Source: Pedobacter nyackensis (lineage in GTDB: Bacteria > Bacteroidota > Bacteroidia > Sphingobacteriales > Sphingobacteriaceae). From it: DNA of 64,000 bases. Below, in pieces: positions 44,058 through 53,971 of the stretch. A program made the translations under genes and the position numbers. The stretch covers positions 1 to 64,000 of the forward strand of contig NZ_FWYB01000001.1 in assembly GCF_900176505.1 (NCBI RefSeq), in the 5' to 3' direction. The number at the start of each line of letters is the position of its first letter. Position 1 is the stretch's first letter. The notes under the pieces are model-generated. The model had not been told where the DNA came from, ran no database searches, and was given only the letters and a program-made list of their open reading frames with translations.

Positions 44058-44900
44058 TTGGATATACAAGTCATAGATAAATTCATAAAGAATGCTATTG
44101 CCGAAGATCTGGGTGATGGCGATCATACTTCTCTTTCTACGATCCCAGCGAATGCTCAGGGCAAAGCAAAATTGCTAATTAAAGAGTCAGGTATAATAGC
44201 CGGGGTAGAACTTGCTCTCGAGATTTTTAAACAGGTTGACGCCAGCCTTACTACTGAAGTGTTTATTAATGATGGTGCTGAAGTGAAATATGGCGATATC
44301 GCCTTAACTGTTTCAGGAAGCTCGCAATCTATACTGCTCGCAGAACGTTTGGTGTTAAACTGCATGCAACGCATGAGTGGTATTGCAACTAAAACGAATC
44401 ACATTGTTAAGTTACTTTCAGGATACCATACTAAACTGCTGGATACCCGTAAAACTACACCTGGTTTAAGGTACCTTGAAAAATGGGCCGTACGTATCGG
44501 TGGGGGAGTAAACCATCGGATTGGTCTATACGATATGATTCTGATCAAAGACAATCATGTTGATTATGCAGGAGGGATTGCAAATGCCATTAATGCATCA
44601 AATCAGTATCTGAAAGATAAAAACAAACAATTAGAAATAGAGATCGAGGTTAGAGATCTCTTGGAGCTCGATCAGGTGCTCGAAACTGGAAATGTAAATC
44701 GAATTATGCTTGATAATTTTAGTTTCGATGATTTAAAAGAAGCTGTTCGAAGGATCAACAAGCAATATATTACAGAAGCATCCGGAGGTATTACGGAAGA
44801 GAATGTGGCAGCGTATGCTGCTTGTGGCGTGGATTATATCTCTATGGGCGCATTAACGCATTCTGTGAAGAGTTTAGACATGAGTTTAAAAGCCTTTTAG
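44058..44900 (+). CDS. nadC: Nicotinate-nucleotide pyrophosphorylase (carboxylating)
   Basis: Quinolinate phosphoribosyltransferase of de novo NAD synthesis. Key motifs are present: LVLNCMQRMSGIAT, LDTRKTTPGLRYLEKWAV, GGGVNHRIGL, KDNH and MLDNFSFDD. Length 280 aa is normal. The start is TTG: the only codons between it and an upstream in-frame TAA (44046-44048) are ATA, TTA and ATT, and no ATG is available near the conserved N-terminus. It forms an operon with plsY (3-nt gap) and the M48 protease. Confidence 0.95.
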   Translation: MDIQVIDKFIKNAIAEDLGDGDHTSLSTIPANAQGKAKLLIKESGIIAGVELALEIFKQVDASLTTEVFINDGAEVKYGDIALTVSGSSQSILLAERLVLNCMQRMSGIATKTNHIVKLLSGYHTKLLDTRKTTPGLRYLEKWAVRIGGGVNHRIGLYDMILIKDNHVDYAGGIANAINASNQYLKDKNKQLEIEIEVRDLLELDQVLETGNVNRIMLDNFSFDDLKEAVRRINKQYITEASGGITEENVAAYAACGVDYISMGALTHSVKSLDMSLKAF

Positions 44901-44903
44901 GTT

Positions 44904-45551
44904 ATGATTTCTATCTATTCTATTTCGGCTCTTCTTTTAGCCTATTTATTTGGCTCAATACCTACCGCAGTGTGGTTAGGACAGGCATTTTATGGTGTTG
45001 ATGTAAGGGAATATGGCAGTGGAAATGCAGGTGCAACAAATACTTTTAGGGTTCTAGGGAAGAAGGCAGGTATTGCCGTAATGATTGTAGATATCGGAAA
45101 AGGATACACTGCAACCAAACTCGCCTATTTTATAGGTCTCTCCGTTACCGGTCCGCAAAATTCAGCACAGTTTGTAAATTATGAGCTGGCATTGGGTGTT
45201 ACGGCAGTTATGGGGCATTTATTTCCTGTATTTGCAGGATTTAGAGGGGGAAAAGGCGTAGCTACACTTTTTGGAATGATTTTGGCAGTTAATTTCCCGG
45301 CAGCAATGCTTTGTGTTCTGGTATTTGTTACGGTCTTGTTGATTACAAAATATGTGTCATTAAGTTCAATATGCGCTGGCTTTACCTTTCCATTAAGTAT
45401 TGTGTTTTTGCTGCATTCGTCAATAAAATCTGAGGTTTTGTATGGTATGTGCGTATGCGTATTGATATTGGTAACACACCAAAAAAACCTGGAGCGACTG
45501 TTAAAAGGCAAAGAGTCTAAGGTGTATTTGTTCAAGAAAAAATCGAATTAA
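44904..45551 (+). CDS. plsY: Acyl-phosphate:glycerol-3-phosphate acyltransferase
   Basis: Polytopic inner-membrane enzyme making lysophosphatidic acid, the first step of phospholipid synthesis. Signature loops are clear: GSGNAGATNTFRVLGKKAG (about residues 37-55) and HLFPVFAGFRGGKGVATLFG (about 106-125). Five or more membrane helices. At 215 aa, normal. It starts 3 nt after nadC. Confidence 0.95.
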   Translation: MISIYSISALLLAYLFGSIPTAVWLGQAFYGVDVREYGSGNAGATNTFRVLGKKAGIAVMIVDIGKGYTATKLAYFIGLSVTGPQNSAQFVNYELALGVTAVMGHLFPVFAGFRGGKGVATLFGMILAVNFPAAMLCVLVFVTVLLITKYVSLSSICAGFTFPLSIVFLLHSSIKSEVLYGMCVCVLILVTHQKNLERLLKGKESKVYLFKKKSN

Positions 45552-45561
45552 TCTAAAACTT

Positions 45562-46368
45562 ATGAAAAGAGTATTAATTGTAGGCTTAACCACTATCGGA
45601 TTAGCTTTGTCTTCCTGTTCTACTGTTCCGTTAACAGGAAGAAGCAGATTAAATCTTGTTAGTGATGATCAGGTCTTGCCAATGGCTTTCCAGGCCTACA
45701 GCACATTTTTAACCGAAAATAAAAATGCAGTATTGTCTGCCGCTAACCCACAGGCATCGAGAGTAAAAAGCATCGGCAACAAGCTTATTGCTTCTGTGAA
45801 AACTTATATGAACAACAATAACTATGGAGATCTGATTAAGGATTACCAGTGGGAAGTAAATGTTGTTGAAAGTAAAGAATTGAATGCCTGGTGTATGCCG
45901 GGAGGTAAAATCGTAGTATATACCGGAATATTGCCGGTAACTAAAGATGATGCCGGTTTAGCAACAGTGATGGGACATGAGATTGCCCATGCCATTGCCG
46001 GACACAGTGCAGAGCGGATGTCTCAGCAAATGGTTTCTCAGGGGCTCGGATCCTTAGGAAATGCAGCGTTGTCCCAAAACCCTAAAACACAGTCTATATT
46101 TAATACCTTGTACGGGGTAGGTACACCTTTGGCAATGCTAAAATATTCGCGCAATCAGGAACTTGAAGCAGATAAAATGGGATTAATTTTTATGGCTATG
46201 TCGGGGTATAATCCGCAAAATGCTACTGCATTCTGGCAAAGAATGGCTTCCGCTGCAGGGAGTGGTCAAAAACCACCGGAGTTTTTAAGTACCCACCCTA
46301 GTGATGCTACACGTATTGCTCAAATAGAAAGAGCTATCCCGGAAGCAATGAAGTATTACAAAAAGTAA
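45562..46368 (+). CDS. M48-family metalloprotease lipoprotein
   Basis: Zinc endopeptidase with lipobox ending at C19 (ALSSC) and active site HEIAH at residues 139-143; the third zinc ligand is in NQELEADKMG. The family includes periplasmic quality-control proteases such as BepA, Oma1-like and LoiP. It has 268 aa and no TPR domain, so it is nearer LoiP than BepA in layout. It closes the nadC-plsY operon (10-nt gap) and is followed by a terminator. Confidence 0.9.
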   Translation: MKRVLIVGLTTIGLALSSCSTVPLTGRSRLNLVSDDQVLPMAFQAYSTFLTENKNAVLSAANPQASRVKSIGNKLIASVKTYMNNNNYGDLIKDYQWEVNVVESKELNAWCMPGGKIVVYTGILPVTKDDAGLATVMGHEIAHAIAGHSAERMSQQMVSQGLGSLGNAALSQNPKTQSIFNTLYGVGTPLAMLKYSRNQELEADKMGLIFMAMSGYNPQNATAFWQRMASAAGSGQKPPEFLSTHPSDATRIAQIERAIPEAMKYYKK

Positions 46369-46393
46369 AATACATAAGGAATTCATCAATACG

Positions 46394-46418
46394 AGGCCAC
46401 ATGATGTGGCCTTTTTTT
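46394..46418 (+). terminator. Intrinsic terminator of the nadC-plsY-M48 operon
   Basis: A 9-bp perfect stem (AGGCCACAT with ATGTGGCCT) around a single-base gap, followed by seven T. It ends at the convergent pabB stop codon. Confidence 0.92.
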
Positions 46419-47685
46419 ATGGTTTAAGTGTTTGAATAATGGCGGAGGCTTTTAACATGCACTCTTGATACTCTGCTTCTGCGTTAGCAGCAAATGTAAT
46501 GGCTCCGCCAACCTGGAAAGATAGGTACTGTTTCGCTGCATCATAAAGGAGGCTACGGATGATCACATTGAAATCAAAATCAGCCTCAGGTGTGATATAG
46601 CCAAATGCACCTGAATAGACCCCACGTTTATTCAATTCGTATTCTTCAATCAAAGCCATTGCTTTTACCTTCGGAGCGCCTGTCATCGATCCCATCGGAA
46701 AAGTCTCTTTTATGGCATCTATGAAGTGTACATCTGGACTTAGCTGACAACTAACGGTCGATATCATTTGGTAAACTTGTGGGAAACCGTAAATTCCAAA
46801 AAGCTCATCCACTTTTACACTCCCTTTTATTGCGCTTTTTGTAAGATCATTACGTACCAGATCTACAATCATTACATTCTCAGCCTGTTCCTTCTCGTTT
46901 TTTCTTAAAGCATCTTTTATTAACAAATCTTCTTCGGCATTTATGCTTCGTTTTGCAGTGCCTTTGATCGGTTGTGAGATTAATTTGTTTCCCCTTTTAC
47001 AAAGGAATCTTTCCGGACTGGCAGATAGGATGTATTGGCTTTTTATTTTAAAAAAGCCGGCAAATGGAGTAGGGGAGACTGCACATAATTTATGGTATAT
47101 GTCTACAGGATTGATGGCTGCATTTTCAGCAAAAAACTCCTGGCAAAAGTTAACTTCATAGATGTCGCCACGCACAATATGTTGTTGCAAGGCTTCAACT
47201 GTTTTAAGGTATTGTGTTTTTGAAATCCTGCTTTGAATCTGTATTCCTCCTTCATGGTCTGTGTTTTTAGCAGGACTGATATCGAGCTCAACATCAGTAA
47301 TGATATTCATCACATCTGGGTTCCCGATAAGCACCGTTGCCTCGTCTCCCTTAACCGTAATGAGGTATTGGGGGATAAAGAAATAAAGTTCGGGAAAATT
47401 AAGGTGATCAGGATTCAATGAACTAAGCTGTTCTACCTCGTTTTTAAGGTCGTAACTGAGTAAGCCGAACATCCAGTTCTGATGTTGTTCATAAAAAGCT
47501 TTCAGCGCTGTAAATTTAGAGGCAGAAAGTGCATTTAGTTCTTCCTGTACGCCAATCGCCAGAAGCAGATCATATTTTCCGTAAGGATCCGAATAGCCAT
47601 TTGAGTCGAGGATACAACATACTTCAAAAGAAGTTGCCCATTGTATCGCTTTTTGTTTAAAAGATGGTAGGTCCTGAACTCTCAT
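46417..47685 (-). CDS. pabB: Aminodeoxychorismate synthase component I
   Basis: Chorismate-utilising enzyme for 4-aminobenzoate and folate synthesis. The chorismate-binding domain has QPIKGTAKR, VDLVRNDL, GSMTGAPKVKAM and FQVGGAITFAA. The 422-aa length and N-terminal domain fit PabB better than isochorismate synthase. TrpE is less likely because no trp gene is nearby. Start ATG 47685 (MRVQDLPSF) is preferred; the ORF start at 47739 lies in the purA terminator. The glutamine amidotransferase partner is not in the window. Confidence 0.9.
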   Translation of the reverse strand: MRVQDLPSFKQKAIQWATSFEVCCILDSNGYSDPYGKYDLLLAIGVQEELNALSASKFTALKAFYEQHQNWMFGLLSYDLKNEVEQLSSLNPDHLNFPELYFFIPQYLITVKGDEATVLIGNPDVMNIITDVELDISPAKNTDHEGGIQIQSRISKTQYLKTVEALQQHIVRGDIYEVNFCQEFFAENAAINPVDIYHKLCAVSPTPFAGFFKIKSQYILSASPERFLCKRGNKLISQPIKGTAKRSINAEEDLLIKDALRKNEKEQAENVMIVDLVRNDLTKSAIKGSVKVDELFGIYGFPQVYQMISTVSCQLSPDVHFIDAIKETFPMGSMTGAPKVKAMALIEEYELNKRGVYSGAFGYITPEADFDFNVIIRSLLYDAAKQYLSFQVGGAITFAANAEAEYQECMLKASAIIQTLKP

Positions 47686-47696
47686 TTTAATTTGCG

Positions 47697-47704
47697 CAAA
47701 TGTA
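47697..47704 (-). promoter_or_regulatory. Putative -7 box (TACATTTG) of pabB
   Basis: It matches TAnnTTTG, 11 nt before ATG 47685, implying a very short leader. No -33 match. Confidence 0.4.
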
Positions 47705-47741
47705 ACGCATTTATATATACTTGTCTGACTTGAGGGCATAA

Positions 47742-47777
47742 AAAAAGGTGATATTCTGTATAGAATACCACCTTTTT
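47742..47777 (-). terminator. Intrinsic terminator of purA
   Basis: A 16-bp stem with one mismatch (AAAAAGGTG-TATTCT) and a 4-nt loop, ending in T-rich sequence on the minus strand, 17 nt after the purA stop. Confidence 0.92.
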
Positions 47778-47794
47778 AAATAGGATTAAGAACC

Positions 47795-49075
<1,281 letters not shown>

Positions 49076-49105
49076 TTAAATTTAAAAATGGAAATATTTA
49101 ATTGG

Positions 49106-49597
49106 TTAACTTGCATGTTTAATGTCGTTATTCTGATTGTTCATTGCCGCTTTAGCAGAACAATCGAAACAAACGCCATAAAGATTTAAAGAGTGGTGTT
49201 TAATCTCAAATTTCAATAGCTCACCAACCATACTTTGTATTTGCTGAATACGTGGGTCGCAGAATTCTACAACCTTTCCGCAATCAATACAGATGGTATG
49301 ATCATGCTGATGGTAGCCATAAGATTTTTCAAACTGAGCCATGTTTTTGCCAAACTGGTGCTTGGTAACAAGGTCACACGAAACCAATAACTCTAATGTA
49401 TTGTATACTGTAGCCCTGCTCACACGATATTTTTGATTTTTCATGTGGATATAAAGGGTCTCTACATCGAAATGGTCATCTCTTGAGTATATTTCTTCTA
49501 AGATGGCAAAACGTTCCGGTGTTTTTCTCAGACTTTTATTTTCGAGGTAGGCTTCGAATATTTTCCTAACCAACTCGCTGTTGTGGTTTGTCGACAT
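49106..49597 (-). CDS. Fur-family metalloregulator
   Basis: A 163-aa repressor with winged helix (about 26-85; RVSRATVYNTLELLV is the recognition helix) and metal-binding C-terminal part: HQHDH near 96-100, C103/C106 (CIDC) and C143/C146 (CFDC) as the structural zinc site. It could be Fur, PerR or Zur; the sequence does not settle this. It is the only Fur-type gene in the window and a candidate for binding the TAGA-N5-TCTA sites at the siderophore genes. It sits between relA/spoT and purA. Confidence 0.92.
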   Translation of the reverse strand: MSTNHNSELVRKIFEAYLENKSLRKTPERFAILEEIYSRDDHFDVETLYIHMKNQKYRVSRATVYNTLELLVSCDLVTKHQFGKNMAQFEKSYGYHQHDHTICIDCGKVVEFCDPRIQQIQSMVGELLKFEIKHHSLNLYGVCFDCSAKAAMNNQNNDIKHAS

Positions 49598-49614
49598 AGT
49601 TTTTAAACTCCTTT

Positions 49615-49622
49615 CAAAGGTA
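49615..49622 (-). promoter_or_regulatory. Putative -7 box (TACCTTTG) of the fur-like gene
   Basis: It matches TAnnTTTG, 17 nt before the ATG. No -33 match. No TAGA-N5-TCTA repeat is present, so no evident autoregulation by that motif. Confidence 0.45.
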
Positions 49623-49660
49623 TCAATTTTTTATATAAACCCTACGGTTTATTGTTATTT

Positions 49661-51868
49661 TTAGGCGTCAAAACGGGTAACACCCGTTACACCTTTAACT
49701 TCTAACAGATTTTTAATCAGGTTGTCAAGGTGCTCCTTGTCATTCACAAAGATCATTATTGATCCATCAAAAATTCCATTATCTGTGTCTACAGTTATAG
49801 AACGCATATTTACCTTAAAATCGTTTGATATAACTTTAGTTATATTATTGATCAGGCCAACGTCGTCGATACCTATAATGTGCAGACCAGTTAAGAATGT
49901 AAGTTCTTTCTGACGGTTCCATTTGGCCTTAACCACTCTGTAGCCATAATTGGCCATCAGCTGGGCGGCATTCGGACAATTGGTACGGTGGATCTTTATC
50001 CCTTCATTAACAGTAACAAAGCCAAAAACGTCGTCACCGGGGATAGGGTTACAACAAGCCGCCAGCGTATAGTCTATTTTTTGAAGATCCTCGCCAATCA
50101 ACAGAATATCCGATTCCGGACCTTTTACCTTGTGTAACAAGGCATCAATCTGCTGATTGTCACTTTTGTCAGCACCCCGGTTTTCTATCTCTTTTTCACT
50201 AGCCAGGTAATCCTTCAGATCCTTTAATTCTATTTTCCCTTTTGCTACCGCGATGAAAAGCTCCTGGGTAGAAGGTAGTTTAAAGAAATAGCTCAGTTTA
50301 TTTAAATTATCGGTATTGTAGGTGATCTTGAGCGATTTCATTTTACGTTCCAGCGCTTCCTTACCCAGTTCGGCAATTTTTCTCTTTTCTTCTTTTAATG
50401 AAGATTTGATTTTGGATTTAGCTTTGGCGGTAACTACAATGTTCAGCCAGTCCTCCTTAGGAGATTGTTTGCTGGAAGTGATGATCTCAACCTGATCTCC
50501 ATTTTGCAGTTTGTATGATAAAGGAACCAGCTTGTGGTTTACTTTTGCACCTATACATTTAGCACCTACATCGGTGTGAATCTCAAATGCAAAGTCTAGT
50601 GCCGTTGCCCCCAGAGGTAACTGTAACAACGCACCCTTCGGTGTGAAAATAAAAATCTCATCTGAGAAGAGGTTCATTTTAAAGTCGTCGAGGAAGTCCA
50701 GGGCGTTGGCCTCAGGATTATTCAGCATTTCTCTTACCTTCATAATCCATTGATCCAGACCATTGTCATTGCTCGATTCCTTGTATTTCCAGTGTGCCGC
50801 AAAACCTTTTTCCGCAATTTCATTCATCCGTTGTGTACGGATTTGTACTTCAACCCACTGTCCTTTCGGCCCCATTACGGTAGTATGTAAGGATTCGTAT
50901 CCGTTTCCTTTTGGTGAAGACACCCAGTCGCGTAAGCGATCAGGGTTAGGGCGGTAAAGATCAGTAACAATTGAATAAGCTTTCCAGCAGTCGGCTTTTT
51001 CATTTTCAGGTGCACTGTCCAAAATGATTCTGATGGCGAAAAGGTCATATACTTCCTCAAATGGAATATTTTTGCTTTTCATCTTGTTCCATATCGAATG
51101 GATAGATTTCGGACGGCCATAGATATCTGCCGCCAATCCCTGTTCAGCTAGTATTTCATTTATAGGCTCAACAAACCTTTTAATAAAAAGTGTCCTTTCT
51201 GCTTTTTTCTCATTCAGTTTGGTCGCGATATATTTATAGGTATCCGGTTCCAGATATTTCATGGAAAGGTCTTCCAGTTCAGATTTAATCGTATATAAAC
51301 CTAAACGATGCGCCAAAGGAGCATAAAGATAAATGGTTTCAGACGCAATTTTAAGTTGCTTTTGTCTGGGCATAAAATCCATGGTCCGCATGTTATGCAG
51401 TCGGTCGGCCAGTTTAATCAGGATTACCCGTACGTCATCCGCAAGCGTAAGCAACATTTTTCTGAAATTCTCTGCCTGCAGGGAACTGTTGTAATCAAAA
51501 ACACCGGAGATTTTGGTCAGTCCATCAATAATTTTTGCTGTTTTTTTGCCAAATTCACGTTCAATATCTTCCAGCGTGATGTCGGTATCTTCTACAACAT
51601 CATGTAACAGCGCGCATACAATTGAGGTGGTGCCCAGCCCAATCTCTTCGGCTGCAATTTGCGCAACCGCAATTGGATGGTATATATAGGGTTCGCCGGA
51701 TTTTCTCCGCATATTTTTATGGCTTTCCAGGGCCATATCAAAAGCTTTTCTAATCTCTTTTTTGTCTCCCCGCTGCATGGTTGGTTTACAAGCACGCAAA
51801 AGAGCACGGTATCGTTTCAGTATTTCCTGCTTCTCTGCTTCTAAATCTATGACTAATGCGTTCTTCAT
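49661..51868 (-). CDS. RelA/SpoT bifunctional (p)ppGpp synthetase/hydrolase
   Basis: Stringent-response enzyme of 735 aa. The HD hydrolase domain is intact (YIYHP with H64; LLHDVVEDT with H89-D90). The synthetase domain has SPKGNGYESLHTTV, followed by TGS (about 400-460) and a C-terminal ACT domain (about 655-735). Both activities are therefore expected, as in long Rel/SpoT enzymes. It leads the order spoT-fur-purA, with gaps of 63 and 33 nt. Confidence 0.95.
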   Translation of the reverse strand: MKNALVIDLEAEKQEILKRYRALLRACKPTMQRGDKKEIRKAFDMALESHKNMRRKSGEPYIYHPIAVAQIAAEEIGLGTTSIVCALLHDVVEDTDITLEDIEREFGKKTAKIIDGLTKISGVFDYNSSLQAENFRKMLLTLADDVRVILIKLADRLHNMRTMDFMPRQKQLKIASETIYLYAPLAHRLGLYTIKSELEDLSMKYLEPDTYKYIATKLNEKKAERTLFIKRFVEPINEILAEQGLAADIYGRPKSIHSIWNKMKSKNIPFEEVYDLFAIRIILDSAPENEKADCWKAYSIVTDLYRPNPDRLRDWVSSPKGNGYESLHTTVMGPKGQWVEVQIRTQRMNEIAEKGFAAHWKYKESSNDNGLDQWIMKVREMLNNPEANALDFLDDFKMNLFSDEIFIFTPKGALLQLPLGATALDFAFEIHTDVGAKCIGAKVNHKLVPLSYKLQNGDQVEIITSSKQSPKEDWLNIVVTAKAKSKIKSSLKEEKRKIAELGKEALERKMKSLKITYNTDNLNKLSYFFKLPSTQELFIAVAKGKIELKDLKDYLASEKEIENRGADKSDNQQIDALLHKVKGPESDILLIGEDLQKIDYTLAACCNPIPGDDVFGFVTVNEGIKIHRTNCPNAAQLMANYGYRVVKAKWNRQKELTFLTGLHIIGIDDVGLINNITKVISNDFKVNMRSITVDTDNGIFDGSIMIFVNDKEHLDNLIKNLLEVKGVTGVTRFDA

Positions 51869-51924
51869 CGTATTCTCGTTATTCCCTTAATATAAGTTTT
51901 TTTACAAAGACTGGAGCTAATATG

Positions 51925-51950
51925 AACAATAATTCTACCAAATAATTGTT
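51925..51950. repeat. Inverted repeat between spoT and the DUF4294 gene
   Basis: AACAATAATT and AATAATTGTT face each other across 6 nt, with 9 of 10 pairs matching. It lies in the 224-bp divergent gap and may be an operator. Confidence 0.45.
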
Positions 51951-52092
51951 TGTCATATGTGGGCAGGATCATTTTAGCTCTATTGTATTATTTACGTAAA
52001 AAATATACCTATTTATGGGCAAATGGGTATATTCGATTAGCAAAGAAACAAAAATATAAAATTAGCCCTAACTTTACAGGAGTTATAAAATT

Positions 52093-52710
52093 ATGAATTT
52101 TTACAGGTTGTTTATTCCTCTAATTGTCATTATTACAGCCGCTTCTGCAGAAGCGCAGGTGAGTTCATTGCCTGTAAAAATGCCGGTTATGGGGAAGAAT
52201 GATACCATTCGGGTAGCTTCAACCAACGAGAACGGAGAGATGATTCCCTGGATACCGCTAAATGAAGTGGTTATCTATGGAACCAGGATCTTCAAGTCGC
52301 CGGCCGATCAGGCAGCTTTTAACCGTTTACGTTATAATGTAATGAAAGTAATGCCGTATGCGCTGTATGCCAAAAGAAGATATGAGCAACTGGAACGTGA
52401 ACTGGCGGTAACGGGCGATAGAAAAGAACAAAAGAAATTGGTTAAACAATGCGATAAAGAAATTAAAGACATGTTTAACCGCGAAATAAAGGAATTAACA
52501 ATTACCCAGGGGCAGATTTTAACCAAATTGATCGACCGGGAAGTGGGTAGGACAACCTACGATATTGTGAAAGAAACAAAAGGAGGGGTTACAGCATTCT
52601 TGTATCAATCCGTAGCAAGAGTAGTAGGCCATAATTTGAAGAGTACATACAGCCCGCAGGACGATAGAGACATTGAGTCTATTATCACTTCATCAGGGTT
52701 TTACCAATAA
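52093..52710 (+). CDS. DUF4294 family protein
   Basis: Exported protein of 205 aa with signal peptide (1-20, EA|Q) and the conserved core of this Bacteroidota family (EVVIYGTRIFKSPADQAAFN; LRYNVMKVMPYALYAK). The middle is helical and charged. Function unknown. It is 5 nt upstream of the peroxidase gene and starts the unit DUF4294-gpx-bshB1. A GGAG lies shortly before the start. Confidence 0.82.
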   Translation: MNFYRLFIPLIVIITAASAEAQVSSLPVKMPVMGKNDTIRVASTNENGEMIPWIPLNEVVIYGTRIFKSPADQAAFNRLRYNVMKVMPYALYAKRRYEQLERELAVTGDRKEQKKLVKQCDKEIKDMFNREIKELTITQGQILTKLIDREVGRTTYDIVKETKGGVTAFLYQSVARVVGHNLKSTYSPQDDRDIESIITSSGFYQ

Positions 52711-52715
52711 AAACG

Positions 52716-53198
52716 ATGTCTGAACAATCTAATAGTGTGCACCAGTTTAAGGTGAGGTTTATTAATGGAGCTGAAAAGAACTTATCTGAATACAAAAATA
52801 AAGTACTACTTATTGTAAATATTGCATCCGGTTGTGGGTTTGCGCCTCAATTGAAGGAATTGCAGGAATTGAGAGAACAAATTGGTCATGAGGAATTCGA
52901 AGTGCTAGGCTTTCCTTCCAATGATTTTGGAAGGCAGGAGCCTTTGGAAGGTGCAGCCATCGGTAGTTTTTGCGAAGTAAATTACGGGGCTCAGTTCCCT
53001 GTATTTGAAAAAATCATGGTGCGCGGAGAACATGCACATCCGCTATTCAAATTTCTTAATAAAACTTCCACACCAAGGTGGAATTTTCATAAATACCTGA
53101 TTAACAAAGATGGAGAAGTAGTGGATTACTTTTTTCCCTTTACAAAGCCGCTTTCTTCTAAAGTAAAGAAGAAAATTCAGCGGTTAATTAATTTTTAA
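52716..53198 (+). CDS. Glutathione-peroxidase-family thiol peroxidase
   Basis: Thioredoxin-fold peroxidase of 160 aa reducing hydrogen peroxide or lipid peroxides. The peroxidatic Cys is C40 (IASGCGF). C86 in FCEVNYGAQFP lies 46 residues on, the same spacing as the resolving Cys of yeast Gpx3 (C36/C82). W122-N123 are conserved in RWNFHKYL. The usual FPCNQFG Gln is replaced (FPSNDFG, D70), and CGFT is CGFA. It probably uses thioredoxin or bacillithiol instead of glutathione; bshB1 follows after 7 nt. Confidence 0.9.
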   Translation: MSEQSNSVHQFKVRFINGAEKNLSEYKNKVLLIVNIASGCGFAPQLKELQELREQIGHEEFEVLGFPSNDFGRQEPLEGAAIGSFCEVNYGAQFPVFEKIMVRGEHAHPLFKFLNKTSTPRWNFHKYLINKDGEVVDYFFPFTKPLSSKVKKKIQRLINF

Positions 53199-53205
53199 TT
53201 ATTAT

Positions 53206-53922
53206 ATGAAGTTAGATATATTGGTGCTTGCCGTTCATCCGGATGATGCAGAGCTGGGATGTTCAGGTACTATTTTAAAACACATTGCGCTGGGAAAGAA
53301 AGTTGGAATCATTGATTTTACCAGAGGAGAGCTGGGGACCCGTGGAACAGCGGAGATCAGAGATCTGGAAGCTGCTGATTCGGCAAAGATCATGGGCCTG
53401 CATGCCCGAGAAAATCTGAGATTCAGAGATGGCTTTTTCGAGAACAATGAAGCCCATCAATTGGAAGTAGTCAAAATGATTCGCAAGTATCAGCCTGAAA
53501 TTGTATTAACCAATGCATTGCATGATAGACATCCAGATCATGGCAGGGCTGGAGATCTGGCTAATGATGCCTGTTTTTTGTCGGGTTTATCCAAAATAAG
53601 TACGCAACTGGAAGGGGGAGAGCAACAGGCCTGGAGGCCAAATCTGGTATTGCAATATATTCAGGATCGCTACATTAAACCTGATGTGATTATTGATATT
53701 ACCCCTTATTTTGAAACAAAGATAGCCTCTATTAAGGCCTTTAAAACGCAGTTTTTTAACCCTGATCTGGATGAGCCCGATACTTATATCTCTTCGCCGG
53801 AGTTTCTTGAAAGTGTGATTGGCCGTGCCCGCGAATTTGGTAAAGCCATTGGCGCAACTTACGGGGAGGGCTTTACTTCACGCAAGCTTTTGGGGGTAGA
53901 TAACTTGTTTAATCTGATCTAA
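53206..53922 (+). CDS. bshB1: Bacillithiol biosynthesis deacetylase BshB1
   Basis: Zinc-dependent LmbE-like deacetylase acting on GlcNAc-malate to give GlcN-malate in bacillithiol synthesis. The metal motif AVHPDDAELGCSG (H11, D13, D14) and the later HDRHPDHGRAGDLA are present. Length 238 aa fits BshB1. It forms an operon with the thiol peroxidase upstream. BshA and BshC are not in the window. Confidence 0.93.
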   Translation: MKLDILVLAVHPDDAELGCSGTILKHIALGKKVGIIDFTRGELGTRGTAEIRDLEAADSAKIMGLHARENLRFRDGFFENNEAHQLEVVKMIRKYQPEIVLTNALHDRHPDHGRAGDLANDACFLSGLSKISTQLEGGEQQAWRPNLVLQYIQDRYIKPDVIIDITPYFETKIASIKAFKTQFFNPDLDEPDTYISSPEFLESVIGRAREFGKAIGATYGEGFTSRKLLGVDNLFNLI

Positions 53923-53923
53923 C

Positions 53924-53971
53924 AATTAGCCATAATAACTGTTTTATTTTAAACTGTTATTATGGCCAATT
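53924..53971 (+). promoter_or_regulatory. Hairpin enclosing the start codon of the acyl-CoA dehydrogenase
   Basis: AATTAGCCATAATAAC (53924-53939) pairs with GTTATTATGGCCAATT (53956-53971): 15 of 16 bp, 16-nt loop. The ATG at 53962 lies in the right arm, and a T-rich stretch (TTTCTTTT) follows. It could end bshB1 transcription, hide the start codon, or act as an operator. Confidence 0.7.
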
